64,000 bases of DNA from Bacillota bacterium (GTDB lineage: Bacteria; Bacillota; Bacilli; Paenibacillales; Paenibacillaceae): contig JAEWAQ010000042.1 of the NCBI GenBank assembly GCA_023391635.1, positions 1 through 64,000 of the forward strand, written 5' to 3'. Below, piece by piece: positions 25,089 to 32,778 of this stretch. Every line of letters begins with the position of its first letter. The first letter of the stretch is position 1. The position numbers and the translations under genes were made by a program. The notes beneath the pieces are model-generated. The model made no database searches. It was given only the letters and a program-made list of their open reading frames with translations, and was not told the origin of the DNA.

Positions 25089-26000
25089 TCAACGCTTGTT
25101 CAATAGTCGGAGCAGCGAGGCCGCGGACCGAATCCGGGGCCTCTTCAAGTTCGCCTTCACAAACCTGTAATCCGTCAGCGTCACGCCGGCGTCGCGCAGC
25201 GCATGGCCGAAGTCGTCATCGAGCATCAGCTTGTATTCCCACACGCGCTTCTCCCAGTATGGGATGTGCAGCTGCATCCAAGGATCGTCCACTCCGGGAT
25301 GGATGTACGTCTCCACGACGCCTTCCGGCAGCCGATACAGCTTGTCGATCAAGGATTGTTTGAACGATTCGTACGTTTCACCGTCTTCCACATGGAACGG
25401 ATGGCTAATCAAGTAGTCGGGCACGGCAACGCCCAGCGTATCGGCAAGCGTGATCACCTTGTCGAGCGTCGCTTGCACATTCGGAATGGAAGCCAAAAAC
25501 CGATCATGGGGATCGACGCAGCGAAACAAGCGAAAAGGCAGCCCGCGCTTCGCGCATTGCCATAGAACGGCAGGGAGATAGCTTTTGCCGGTCTCCAGTC
25601 CGTACAAGCTGCCCATATGGTTGTCGGTATGCGTCAAGGTCAGCCCCGCTTTCCTCGCGGCTTCGAATTGCGCCTTCATTTCCTTTTTCACCGCAGCAGG
25701 GTTTGCCGATATTTCGAAATCCTTCACCGTCCGATGCATATGGCCTGTCTCGTCATGCAGCGATGGATGCCCTGACAAGCTTGGCCAGCGCAGCGCCTCG
25801 AATTCGCTGGTGAACGTAAGATGCAGGCCGATCTGCGCATCCGGATGCTTGCGACACCAAGCGGCCGCTTCTTCGAACGCAGGCGCAGGAGTCATGATCG
25901 TCGCCGAGGACACTTTGCGTTCCTCCAGCAGATGCATGATCGCCGCGTTCATCGGAGCGCTCTGGCCGAAATCGTCGCAGTTGATGATTAAATATTTCAA
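25089..26000 (-). CDS. YdjC/ChbG-family carbohydrate deacetylase
   Basis: 303 residues, cytoplasmic. The metal site is visible as NCDDFGQS (residues 8-15, Asp), IGLHLTF (His) and LTHTDNHMG (His). ChbG enzymes remove an acetyl group from N-acetylated oligosaccharides such as diacetylchitobiose. Start is TTG at 26000 (reverse) with AGGAGG 8 bp ahead. It follows the symporter gene by 18 bp on the same strand, so the pair probably imports and deacetylates an acetylated disaccharide; the exact sugar is unknown. Its 3' end abuts the end of the ECF gene with no gap and no clear terminator. Confidence 0.85.
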   Translation of the reverse strand: MKYLIINCDDFGQSAPMNAAIMHLLEERKVSSATIMTPAPAFEEAAAWCRKHPDAQIGLHLTFTSEFEALRWPSLSGHPSLHDETGHMHRTVKDFEISANPAAVKKEMKAQFEAARKAGLTLTHTDNHMGSLYGLETGKSYLPAVLWQCAKRGLPFRLFRCVDPHDRFLASIPNVQATLDKVITLADTLGVAVPDYLISHPFHVEDGETYESFKQSLIDKLYRLPEGVVETYIHPGVDDPWMQLHIPYWEKRVWEYKLMLDDDFGHALRDAGVTLTDYRFVKANLKRPRIRSAASLLRLLNKR

Positions 26001-26018
26001 AGAAGGTTCCTCCTGCTC

Positions 26019-27338
26019 TCAATGTGCGGGCGTACGAGGGCTTTCGGCGGCATCATGCGAAGGGGCCGAGCCCGAGAAGCCGCGGACGAACAAAGAAATC
26101 ACGTAGGAGATCGCCAGCAGAATGAACGGAATGACGCAAATCAAATACAGGAATGTCGCTTTCGGATTCGGACCCGGTTCGTCGCCGCTGACATAGCCGA
26201 ATACGAGGCCGACGACCCAAAACGCCACGGCGGAGATGAGTCCGCTGGAACGCGTGATGAAGCCGGCAACCGCGGTGTAGATGCCTTCTCTCCGGCGTCC
26301 CGTCTTCTCGGCGTCCAGGTCGATGATCTGACCGCTGAGCACGGCGGGACTGACGAGGAAGCCGGCAAGTCCGAAGCCGACGAGAATGCCGGCAAGAACG
26401 CCGGAAATCAGGTTGGTGCCGAACCAGAGCGGGATGACGGACAGCGCATAGGCGAGCAGGGAGATGCGCCAGCCCTGCAGCCCGCCGAGCTTGCGGATGA
26501 TCAGAAACCAGACGAAGACGAGCGGAATGACGGAGACGAACACCGATGCCATCAGAATCGTTACCTGCGCTTCGGGAATTCGCAGTACGTATTTGGCATA
26601 GAAAGGAATGGCTGCGCTGAGCATGCCGTTCACCGTCTGGGCGAATGAGTTGGCAATGTTGAATATCCAGAACGTCTTGTTTTTGAACGTCTCGCGAAAA
26701 GCCGCCAGGAAGGGCATCGGCGGGTCTTTGCGCGCTTGTTCGTCTTCGGTGACGAGCATGACGCACAGCAGCATGAACAAGGCGAAGGCAAGCCCGTAAA
26801 TGATCGCCATGTTCCCGAAGCCCAGCGCATCATAGACGATCGGAGTCAAGACGGTGGCGATCAGGATGGCGAGAATCTGGAAGCCTTGCTGGACGGCCGA
26901 TGCCCTGGCCCGCAGTCCGTCGCCGCGGAATAGCTCCGGGAACAGGGCGCCATAGTTCACCCACAGTATTGTCGCGACGCCTTCGAACAGGATCAAGGCG
27001 ACGAGCAGCCACCAAAACAGACCGACATCCTCGAGTCCCTTGGGCGGCGAGAAGATCATAACGAACGTGAGCACGTAGAATGGAACGGCGGCGACGATCC
27101 AGGGCCTGCGGCGCCCGAAGCGGGTGCGCGTCCGGTCCGAGAAGTAACCCATCATCGGATTGTTCACGGCATCCCAGATCGAATAAATCAACCGGGCGAG
27201 CGCGATCAAACCTAAGCTTAAACCGAGTTTCTCCACGTAATAGTAACTGTAGAAACTGGTGAACGCCTGACCGGGAATCATCATGGCGAACATGCCGAGC
27301 GCATAGCTGAACGGCGAATTAAGCAGCTTCCTCTTCAT
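26019..27338 (-). CDS. GPH-family (MelB-like) sugar:cation symporter
   Basis: 439 residues, about 12 membrane helices. The family marks are the N-terminal block with DAVNNPMMGYFSDRTRTRFGRRRPW (about 58-82; Asp residues and the Arg-rich loop conserved in MelB-type carriers) and a late GLVFGYVSG helix. It takes up a glycoside or disaccharide with Na+ or H+. ATG at 27338 (reverse) has GGAGG 11 bp ahead; the alternative TTG at 27347 is too close to it. Divergent from the eut operon; upstream of the ydjC-type gene. Confidence 0.87.
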   Translation of the reverse strand: MKRKLLNSPFSYALGMFAMMIPGQAFTSFYSYYYVEKLGLSLGLIALARLIYSIWDAVNNPMMGYFSDRTRTRFGRRRPWIVAAVPFYVLTFVMIFSPPKGLEDVGLFWWLLVALILFEGVATILWVNYGALFPELFRGDGLRARASAVQQGFQILAILIATVLTPIVYDALGFGNMAIIYGLAFALFMLLCVMLVTEDEQARKDPPMPFLAAFRETFKNKTFWIFNIANSFAQTVNGMLSAAIPFYAKYVLRIPEAQVTILMASVFVSVIPLVFVWFLIIRKLGGLQGWRISLLAYALSVIPLWFGTNLISGVLAGILVGFGLAGFLVSPAVLSGQIIDLDAEKTGRRREGIYTAVAGFITRSSGLISAVAFWVVGLVFGYVSGDEPGPNPKATFLYLICVIPFILLAISYVISLFVRGFSGSAPSHDAAESPRTPAH

Positions 27339-27436
27339 AGATTGCAACGCCTCCGCTTGTGATTAATGAGCGATTCCCATCCTATTCGACCGAATCCCGG
27401 CAGTTTCCTCTATACCGGAAGGAAAAACTTGCAAAA

Positions 27437-27474
27437 TGTTTACGCTTGCAAAAATACAGGGGATCGGTTAAATT
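27437..27474 (+). promoter_or_regulatory. eut operon promoter with an overlapping weak cre
   Basis: TTGCAA (27446-27451), a 17-bp spacer and TAAATT (27469-27474) put the start near 27480. TGTTTACGCTTGCA (27437-27450) overlaps the -35 and fits the cre core CG with three deviations. It lies between the divergent symporter gene and eutL and could serve both. Confidence 0.45.
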
Positions 27475-27500
27475 GTAATCAACACAAAAACATAGTTCGG

Positions 27501-27571
27501 AAGGCAATGGCGCCTTGGCACATACAGCGGATAGGTAATCCGCTCTATATGCTTGGGCGCTTATTTGTTTT
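27501..27571 (+). promoter_or_regulatory. ANTAR-type antiterminator/terminator leader of the eut operon
   Basis: Hairpin P1: AAGGC (27501-27505), a six-base loop AATGGC, GCCTT (27512-27516). The loop has A at position 1 and G at position 4, the rule for EutV-type ANTAR target RNAs. Nine bases on, P2 AGCGGAT (27526-27532) / ATCCGCT (27538-27544) has a 5-nt loop. A longer hairpin can form instead: GCGCC (27510-27514) pairs with GGCGC (27556-27560), enclosing P2 with several more paired bases, and is followed by TTATTTGTTTT (27561-27571), a terminator. Its 5' arm overlaps the P1 3' arm, so P1 and the terminator exclude each other. EutV, encoded in this operon, would favour P1. Confidence 0.65.
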
Positions 27572-27600
27572 CTGTTCGACTTTCCGGTAGGAAGGGAGGC

Positions 27601-28257
27601 ATGCCATTGCAACCGATTCGCGCAATTCCGCTGGCCGTTCGCACGATTCCGAACGTGGATGCGGCGCTGGCGCTGCAATTGGACCTGAAGCCGGGCATCC
27701 GCAGCCTCGGCTTGCTGACATCGAGCATCGACGACGTCGGATATACGGCATTGGACGAAGCGACGAAGAAAGCGGCGGTGGAAGTCGTCTATGCCAAGTC
27801 CTGCTATGCCGGCTCCGCCCATGCTTCAGGACCGCTGTCAGGCGAGTTTATCGGCATCATCGGCGGCGCAACGCCGGCGGAAGTGCTCAGCGGGCTTGCA
27901 GCGGCCGTCGAGCTGATGGAGCATGGCGCCTGCTTCTATGCGCTGAATGCAGCGGCGACGCACGCTTATTACGCGCATGTCGTGTCGCGTACAGGGTCTT
28001 ATCTGTCGGGGCTCGCGGACATCCGCGAAGGGGAGCCGCTCGCCTATCTGATCGCGCCGCCGCTGGAAGCGATCGTGGGCCTGGATGCCGCCCTGAAAGC
28101 GGCGGACGTGCGGATGTGCCGGTTCTACGGCCCGCCGACGGAGACGAACTTCGCGGGCGGATTGCTGACCGGAAGCCAATCGGCTTGCGCAGCGGCGGCG
28201 GAAGCGTTCGCGGAAGCCGTCCGGGGCGTGGCGGCAGCGCCTAGGAGTATGAATTGA
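27601..28257 (+). CDS. eutL: EutL, trimeric tandem-BMC shell protein
   Basis: 218 residues, the normal EutL length, with two circularly permuted BMC domains. The visible family marks are the N-terminal LQPIRAIPLAVRTIPNVD, the central FIGIIGGATPAEVLSGL (about 81-97) and the C-terminal TETNFAGGLLTGSQSAC. EutL trimers form gated pores in the ethanolamine microcompartment shell. ATG at 27601 has AGGAAGG 5 bp ahead. It is the first gene after the antiterminator leader, which differs from the usual operon order beginning with eutS. Confidence 0.95.
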   Translation: MPLQPIRAIPLAVRTIPNVDAALALQLDLKPGIRSLGLLTSSIDDVGYTALDEATKKAAVEVVYAKSCYAGSAHASGPLSGEFIGIIGGATPAEVLSGLAAAVELMEHGACFYALNAAATHAYYAHVVSRTGSYLSGLADIREGEPLAYLIAPPLEAIVGLDAALKAADVRMCRFYGPPTETNFAGGLLTGSQSACAAAAEAFAEAVRGVAAAPRSMN

Positions 28258-28268
28258 GGTGAGATTGG

Positions 28269-28625
28269 ATGGACGATTATCCGGCCGCGCTCGGCATGAT
28301 CGAGACTTGGGGCCTGCCCGCGCTGATCGCAGCCGCGGACGCGGCGGCGAAGGCAGCCGATGTGCGGGTGAGCACTTATGAGAAAGCGGATGCCGGTCTT
28401 GTGACCGTGTATATTCGGGGCGACGTAGCTTCTGTGAAAGCGGCGGTTGAAGCGGGGGAAGCGGCGGCAAGCAGGGTCGGCAAGCTCATCGGCGCGCACG
28501 TCATTCCGCGTCCCGATCGCGGAATCGCGGCTATGCTGGAGCCTGCGCAGGCCAAGCAGGCAGGCGCATCGATACGGCAGCCCAAGCCTGGAAAAGCTCG
28601 CGAAGGAGGTGAACGGAAACGATGA
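28269..28625 (+). CDS. BMC-H hexameric shell protein with C-terminal tail
   Basis: 118 residues. One BMC domain (about 5-92: ALGMIETWGLPALIAAADAA, then VTVYIRGDVASVKAAVEAGE and GAHVIPRPD), the PduA/EutM/EutK type that tiles the shell facets. A basic, Lys/Arg/Gln-rich tail of ~25 residues (about 94-118) follows, longer than in EutM; it could contact cargo or nucleic acid, as proposed for EutK. It corresponds by position to the second shell gene between eutL and eutE in Listeria and Clostridium. Stop overlaps the eutE start. Confidence 0.9.
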   Translation: MDDYPAALGMIETWGLPALIAAADAAAKAADVRVSTYEKADAGLVTVYIRGDVASVKAAVEAGEAAASRVGKLIGAHVIPRPDRGIAAMLEPAQAKQAGASIRQPKPGKAREGGERKR

Positions 28626-30136
28626 ATTGGGACGCCGACTTGCGCTCGATCCAGGAAGTGCGCCACTATCTGCAGGAAGCAAAATCGGCGCAGCAGCAGC
28701 TGGAGCGGATGACGCAGGTGCAAATCGACGGCATCGTGAAGGCGATGGCGGAAGCGGCAGAGGCGGAAGCGGAGCGCCTTGGCACGCTGGCGGCGGAAGA
28801 AACGGGCTACGGGAAGGCAGCGGACAAGAAGGCGAAAAACTTGTTCGTCGCCAAGGATGTCTATGAGTCGATCAAAGAGATGCCGACTGTCGGCATCATT
28901 GCCCGCGACGAGACGCGCCGGGTGTGGGAAGTCGCGCAGCCCGTCGGGATCGTCGCCGCCATCATCCCGTCGACCAATCCGACTTCGACGATCCTTTTCA
29001 AATGCCTGATCGCGCTCAAAGCCCGCAACGCCATCGTCATCAGTCCTCACCCGTCGGCGCTTCGCTGCTCGCTTGAATCGGCCAAGGTCATGCGGGGAGC
29101 AGCCGAGAAGGCCGGCGCACCGGCCGGGTTGATCCATTGCATTACGCAGCCGTCGCTGGAAGCAACGAACGAACTGATGAAGCATAAGCTGACCGATGTC
29201 ATTCTGGCAACCGGCGGCACGGCGATGGTCAAAGCGGCTTATAGCTCAGGCAAGCCCGCGTACGGTGTCGGACCCGGCAACGTTCCGGTCTACGTGCACC
29301 GCAGCGCAGACCCGGCCAAGACGGCTCGGCTGATCTTGCAGAGCAAGACGTTCGATTGGGGCACGATCTGCGCTTCCGAACAGGCGATTGTCGTCGACCG
29401 CGCGATCAAGCCGCGTCTGGTGGAGGAGTTGAAGCGTCAGGGCGGCTATTTCGTAGGTGAAGACGATAAGCGGCGGATCGCTTCGATCATCTTGATCGGC
29501 AAAAGCCTGAATCCGCAAATCGTCGGCAAATCTCCGCAGGTCATTGCCGGCATGGCCGGAACCTCGGTGCCCAATGACGCCAGAGCGCTCATTGCCGAGG
29601 AGACGGAAGTCGGTCTGGCGCATCCGTGGTCGGTCGAGAAGCTGAGTCCGCTGCTTGCACTCTACACCGTGGACGATTGGCAGGAAGGCTGCCGTCGCTG
29701 CATGAGTCTGCTGGAGCAGGGCGGAATGGGACACACGCTCGGCATCCACTGTGAAGAGATGGCGATCATTGAAGCGTTCGGGCTGGAGAAGCCGGCTTCG
29801 CGCATCGTCGTCAATGCCGGCACGACGTTCGGCGGCATCGGCGCCACGACCGGCATTCAGCCGTCCATGACGCTCGGCTGCGGAACGTTCGGCAACAATA
29901 TTACGTCGGACAACATCGGCCCGCAGCATCTGCTGAACATGAAGCGGGTCGCCTTCGGCATCCGGGAGATGGTTACGGAAGCGCCGCAATCGTCGCAATC
30001 GCTGCAGCTGCAACAAGCAACTGCCGTCGAACATGCGGTTCAATCGCTGCAATCGCAAGTCAAGTCCGGCATTACGCGGGAAGAAGTCACGCAGATCGTC
30101 AAGAAAGTGTTAACCGAAATGCAAATTCCATTATAG
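28622..30136 (+). CDS. eutE: Acetylating acetaldehyde dehydrogenase of the microcompartment
   Basis: 504 residues, CoA-acylating aldehyde dehydrogenase: acetaldehyde + NAD+ + CoA to acetyl-CoA + NADH in the compartment lumen. Catalytic Cys250 is in TICASEQA; GVGPGNVPVY and the cofactor block PSTNPTSTILFKCL are present. There is no N-terminal targeting helix. Instead residues ~485-504 (ITREEVTQIVKKVLTEM) form an amphipathic helix after a Gln/Ser-rich linker, looking like an encapsulation peptide at the C-terminus. ATG at 28622 has AAGGAGGTGA 9 bp ahead and overlaps the previous stop. Closest in type to the clostridial/Listeria enzymes rather than the enterobacterial EutE. Confidence 0.93.
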   Translation: MNWDADLRSIQEVRHYLQEAKSAQQQLERMTQVQIDGIVKAMAEAAEAEAERLGTLAAEETGYGKAADKKAKNLFVAKDVYESIKEMPTVGIIARDETRRVWEVAQPVGIVAAIIPSTNPTSTILFKCLIALKARNAIVISPHPSALRCSLESAKVMRGAAEKAGAPAGLIHCITQPSLEATNELMKHKLTDVILATGGTAMVKAAYSSGKPAYGVGPGNVPVYVHRSADPAKTARLILQSKTFDWGTICASEQAIVVDRAIKPRLVEELKRQGGYFVGEDDKRRIASIILIGKSLNPQIVGKSPQVIAGMAGTSVPNDARALIAEETEVGLAHPWSVEKLSPLLALYTVDDWQEGCRRCMSLLEQGGMGHTLGIHCEEMAIIEAFGLEKPASRIVVNAGTTFGGIGATTGIQPSMTLGCGTFGNNITSDNIGPQHLLNMKRVAFGIREMVTEAPQSSQSLQLQQATAVEHAVQSLQSQVKSGITREEVTQIVKKVLTEMQIPL

Positions 30137-30157
30137 GTGTTATAGGAGGAATAACGA

Positions 30158-30445
30158 ATGGCAGGAGAAATGACGGCACTCGGTATGGTGGAAACGAAAG
30201 GTTTGGTCGGATCGATCGAGGCGGCAGACGCGATGGTGAAAGCGGCAAACGTCAAGCTGATCGGCAAGGTTCATGTCGGCGGAGGGCTCGTTACGGTCAT
30301 GGTGCGCGGCGACGTGGGAGCGGTCAAGGCGGCAACCGATGCCGGCGCGGCCGCTGCGGAGAAGATCGGGGAACTCGTGTCCGTACACGTCATTCCGCGG
30401 CCGCACGGCGATATTGAATTCATCCTGCCGAAGCTTGAAGGGTAA
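30158..30445 (+). CDS. eutM: EutM, major BMC-H shell protein
   Basis: 95 residues, a single BMC domain: ALGMVETKGLVGSIEAADAM at about 7-26, GKVHVGGGLVTVMVRGDVGA at the centre, VHVIPRPH at about 76-83. This is the standard facet hexamer of the shell. RBS AGGAGG is 8 bp ahead of ATG 30158. Confidence 0.95.
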   Translation: MAGEMTALGMVETKGLVGSIEAADAMVKAANVKLIGKVHVGGGLVTVMVRGDVGAVKAATDAGAAAAEKIGELVSVHVIPRPHGDIEFILPKLEG

Positions 30446-30454
30446 TCTGAGCCC

Positions 30455-31255
30455 ATGGCGTTGATTACGGAAACGCATCTGCGTGCCCGGCTGGTCCGGG
30501 GCATTCCGAATCCGCTGCCGATCGCGGAAGGCGATAAGCTGACGCCGGCGGCGGCGGACTTCCTGAAAAGCAGGGGAATCGCCTTGCAGCGGATATCCGC
30601 CGTCGAACCGGTCAATCTGCACAAAGCCGGTGGCGAGGCAGGCGACGGTCTATCGATGCCGGTCGGAGTGTCGGCTCGGCACGTGCATCTGTCGCCGGAT
30701 CACGTGGAAGCTTTGTTCGGTCCGGGCTATGCGCTTGCGCCGCTGCGCGAGCTGTCCCAGAAGGGACAATACGCCGCGCAGGAGACCGTCACGCTGATCG
30801 GACCGAAAGGCATCCTGCCGAATGTTCGCATTCTCGGGCCTGCCCGTGGAGCATCGCAGGTCGAGATCTCCCGTACGGACGGCTTCGCGCTCGGAATTCA
30901 GCCGCCGGTTCGGCTGTCCGGCAATCTTCAAGGCACGCCCGGCATCACGATTGCGGGCAAGAACGGCGTCGTCGTGCTGCGGGAAGGGCTCATCGTTGCA
31001 AAAAATCACGTGCACATGTCTTTGGACGATGCCGCCAAATTCGGAGTTGCCGGCGGGGACAGCCTCATCGTTCAGACGATGGGAGACAGATCCGTTCTGT
31101 TCGCCGATGTGACGGTGCGAGTGAGCCCGGCTTATTCTCTGGACTTGCACCTGGACACGGACGAGGCGAACGCCGCATCGCTGAAGACGGGAGACGCGGT
31201 GCGGCTGGTCGGGCGCAACGGCGTGCTGCAGGGCGTCGCAAGGGGGCTAACGTAA
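30455..31255 (+). CDS. eutD: PduL-type phosphotransacetylase of the eut operon, with N-terminal extension
   Basis: 266 residues. The C-terminal ~200 are a PduL acyltransferase (GVSARHVHLSPDHVEALFG at about 69-87; NHVHMSLDDA for the second metal motif; DLHLDTDEANAA). It would turn acetyl-CoA into acetyl phosphate and recycle CoA inside the shell. The first ~65 residues form a separate module: TETHLRARLV, then KLTPAAADFLKSRGI (about 28-42). That module recalls the N-terminus of EutT and EutQ rather than an ordinary encapsulation helix. The stand-alone copy at 9951-10526 lacks it. ATG at 30455 has only a distant GAAGGG, so translation may be coupled to eutM, which ends 9 bp upstream. Confidence 0.9.
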   Translation: MALITETHLRARLVRGIPNPLPIAEGDKLTPAAADFLKSRGIALQRISAVEPVNLHKAGGEAGDGLSMPVGVSARHVHLSPDHVEALFGPGYALAPLRELSQKGQYAAQETVTLIGPKGILPNVRILGPARGASQVEISRTDGFALGIQPPVRLSGNLQGTPGITIAGKNGVVVLREGLIVAKNHVHMSLDDAAKFGVAGGDSLIVQTMGDRSVLFADVTVRVSPAYSLDLHLDTDEANAASLKTGDAVRLVGRNGVLQGVARGLT

Positions 31256-31257
31256 GG

Positions 31258-32124
31258 ATGGAAATCAAGCAGCTTATTGAGGCGATCGTGCGCGAGTTAG
31301 CCGGACAACTGCAAGCGGGCGCCGCGCCGGTACAGACCGTGCCACCTCCCAATGTGCTGTACGTCTTTGATGACAGCACGGCGCATGAAGCATACACGGA
31401 TCATTTTATCCAACTGCAGGAACACGGGATCCTGCACGATCTGATGTTCCTGGACGGAATGGTCTCAGCTTGGCTGGGCAAGCATCGAATCGAGTGCGGC
31501 GGGCCGGGCAAAGTCATCGCGGTCGACGAGTTCGCCCCGGCTCCCGTAGAGGTGCCGCTCGCCTACGACGGCATTATCGTACCGGAGCCGGATATGGACA
31601 CGATCGCCCGCGCGGCGCTTGGCATCCGGGGAACGGTACTGTCGGATGTTATATTCGCAGCGCTTGTCGCCGGCAAATTCGTCCTCGTCGGCGAGGACGG
31701 CTCCGGGCTCAAGCGGGCAGACCGGAGAACGCTGAAGAAACTGGCGTTGCCGGGGCCGATGCGGCAAATGTACAGAGAGCATCAGCGGAAGCTTGCGGAG
31801 CTTGGCGCGACGTTCGGACCGAAGGCCGACCTGGCGAAGCTTGCGTCGCAGCTTTGCGGCGTCGCCTCTGTGCGGACGGGAAGCCCAGCGCAAGAGGCGA
31901 ACGATCGACCGGATCCGGCTACGCCTGGCGCAAGCCGTACTTCGCCCGACATCCGTTTCGAAGGCAAGCTCGTCTCGGCGGATTGGGTGGAGGGGCGGTT
32001 CAAGAATGAGCCGAACGGCGGCCGAATGACGCTTCGCCATGGAACGCTGTTGTCCCCGCTTGCGAAAGACTTGTTGAAGGCGAAAGGTATCACCGTCCGG
32101 CATGCCGATGAAGGGAAGGGTTGA
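31258..32124 (+). CDS. Conserved eut-operon protein of unknown function (eut_hyp type)
   Basis: 288 residues, found in this slot (between eutD and eutN) in Gram-positive eut operons; I recall the family as an uncharacterised ethanolamine-utilization protein with a flavoprotein-like fold. Visible: an N-terminal amphipathic helix EIKQLIEAIVRELAGQL (residues 2-18) of encapsulation-peptide type; a Rossmann-like core (VLYVFDDSTAHEAYTDHF and YDGIIVPEPDMDT); a variable Pro/Ala-rich linker (about 205-235); and a C-terminal stretch LSPLAKDLLKAKGI (about 268-281). That last stretch mirrors the N-terminal motif of the eutD product just upstream. No catalytic residues can be assigned. It is probably lumenal. 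Confidence 0.75.
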   Translation: MEIKQLIEAIVRELAGQLQAGAAPVQTVPPPNVLYVFDDSTAHEAYTDHFIQLQEHGILHDLMFLDGMVSAWLGKHRIECGGPGKVIAVDEFAPAPVEVPLAYDGIIVPEPDMDTIARAALGIRGTVLSDVIFAALVAGKFVLVGEDGSGLKRADRRTLKKLALPGPMRQMYREHQRKLAELGATFGPKADLAKLASQLCGVASVRTGSPAQEANDRPDPATPGASRTSPDIRFEGKLVSADWVEGRFKNEPNGGRMTLRHGTLLSPLAKDLLKAKGITVRHADEGKG

Positions 32125-32127
32125 CCT

Positions 32128-32406
32128 ATGTTTCTAGGCAAAGTCATCGGCAGCGTGTGGGCCACCCAGAAGGAAGACGGTATGGACAATTTGAAGCTGA
32201 TGGTCGTTCAGCCGATCGACTTCCGGGACCGGGAGTCGGGCCAGACGGTCATTGCGGCAGACCGCATCGGCGCTGGCGTCGGGGAGAAGGTTATCGTCTC
32301 CCGCGGCAGCCCCGCCCGCATTCTGTTCAGCGGCAGGCAAGTACCGGTAGACGCCATGATCGTCGGCATCGTCGACAGCTTCGAGATCGAAGCGGATCCC
32401 GATTGA
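32128..32406 (+). CDS. eutN: EutN/CcmL-family BMC vertex protein
   Basis: 92 residues, the pentamer-forming BMC-P shell protein that caps the vertices. Marks: FLGKVIGSVWATQKED at the start, LKLMVVQPID, then AADRIGAGVGEKVIVSRGSPAR and a terminal VDAMIVGIVD. RBS GGAAGGG is 7 bp ahead of ATG 32128. Confidence 0.95.
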   Translation: MFLGKVIGSVWATQKEDGMDNLKLMVVQPIDFRDRESGQTVIAADRIGAGVGEKVIVSRGSPARILFSGRQVPVDAMIVGIVDSFEIEADPD

Positions 32407-32432
32407 AGGCACTGCGAGAGGAGTGACGGCGG

Positions 32433-32774
32433 ATGGACCAGCAGAAGCAGCGGGTCATTCAGGAATACGTTCCCGGCAAACAGCTGACGCTTGCCCATGT
32501 CATCGCCAACCCCGACCCGATGCTCTATACGAAGCTCGGCATCGAGGAAGCGAATGCGCTGGGCATTTTGACGCTGACGCCGACCGAGACCGCCATCATT
32601 GCCGCCGATATTGCGACGAAGGCAGCGAGCGTAAGCATCGGTTACTTGGACCGGTTCACCGGCTCGCTCGTCATCGTCGGCGAAGTGGCGGCTGTGGAAA
32701 TGGCGATCGAGACGGTCGGCGCGTTTCTGTCGGAGAAGCTCGGGTTTGCTTCGGCGTCGCTGACGAGGTCATGA
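32433..32774 (+). CDS. eutS: EutS, circularly permuted BMC-H shell protein
   Basis: 113 residues, the normal length. Starts QKQRVIQEYVPGKQLTLAHVI (about 4-24) and continues LGILTLTPTETAIIAADIAT, the EutS signature. EutS hexamers are bent and thought to fit shell edges. RBS AGAGGAGTGA precedes ATG 32433. In most Gram-positive operons eutS comes first; here it is eighth. Confidence 0.95.
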   Translation: MDQQKQRVIQEYVPGKQLTLAHVIANPDPMLYTKLGIEEANALGILTLTPTETAIIAADIATKAASVSIGYLDRFTGSLVIVGEVAAVEMAIETVGAFLSEKLGFASASLTRS

Positions 32775-32778
32775 TCCG

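Noticed and set aside
24000..25363. Forward frame overlapping the end of the ECF gene in another phase
   Set aside because: Low-complexity Arg/Ala/Gly product; the ECF frame carries clear ABC and EcfT motifs.
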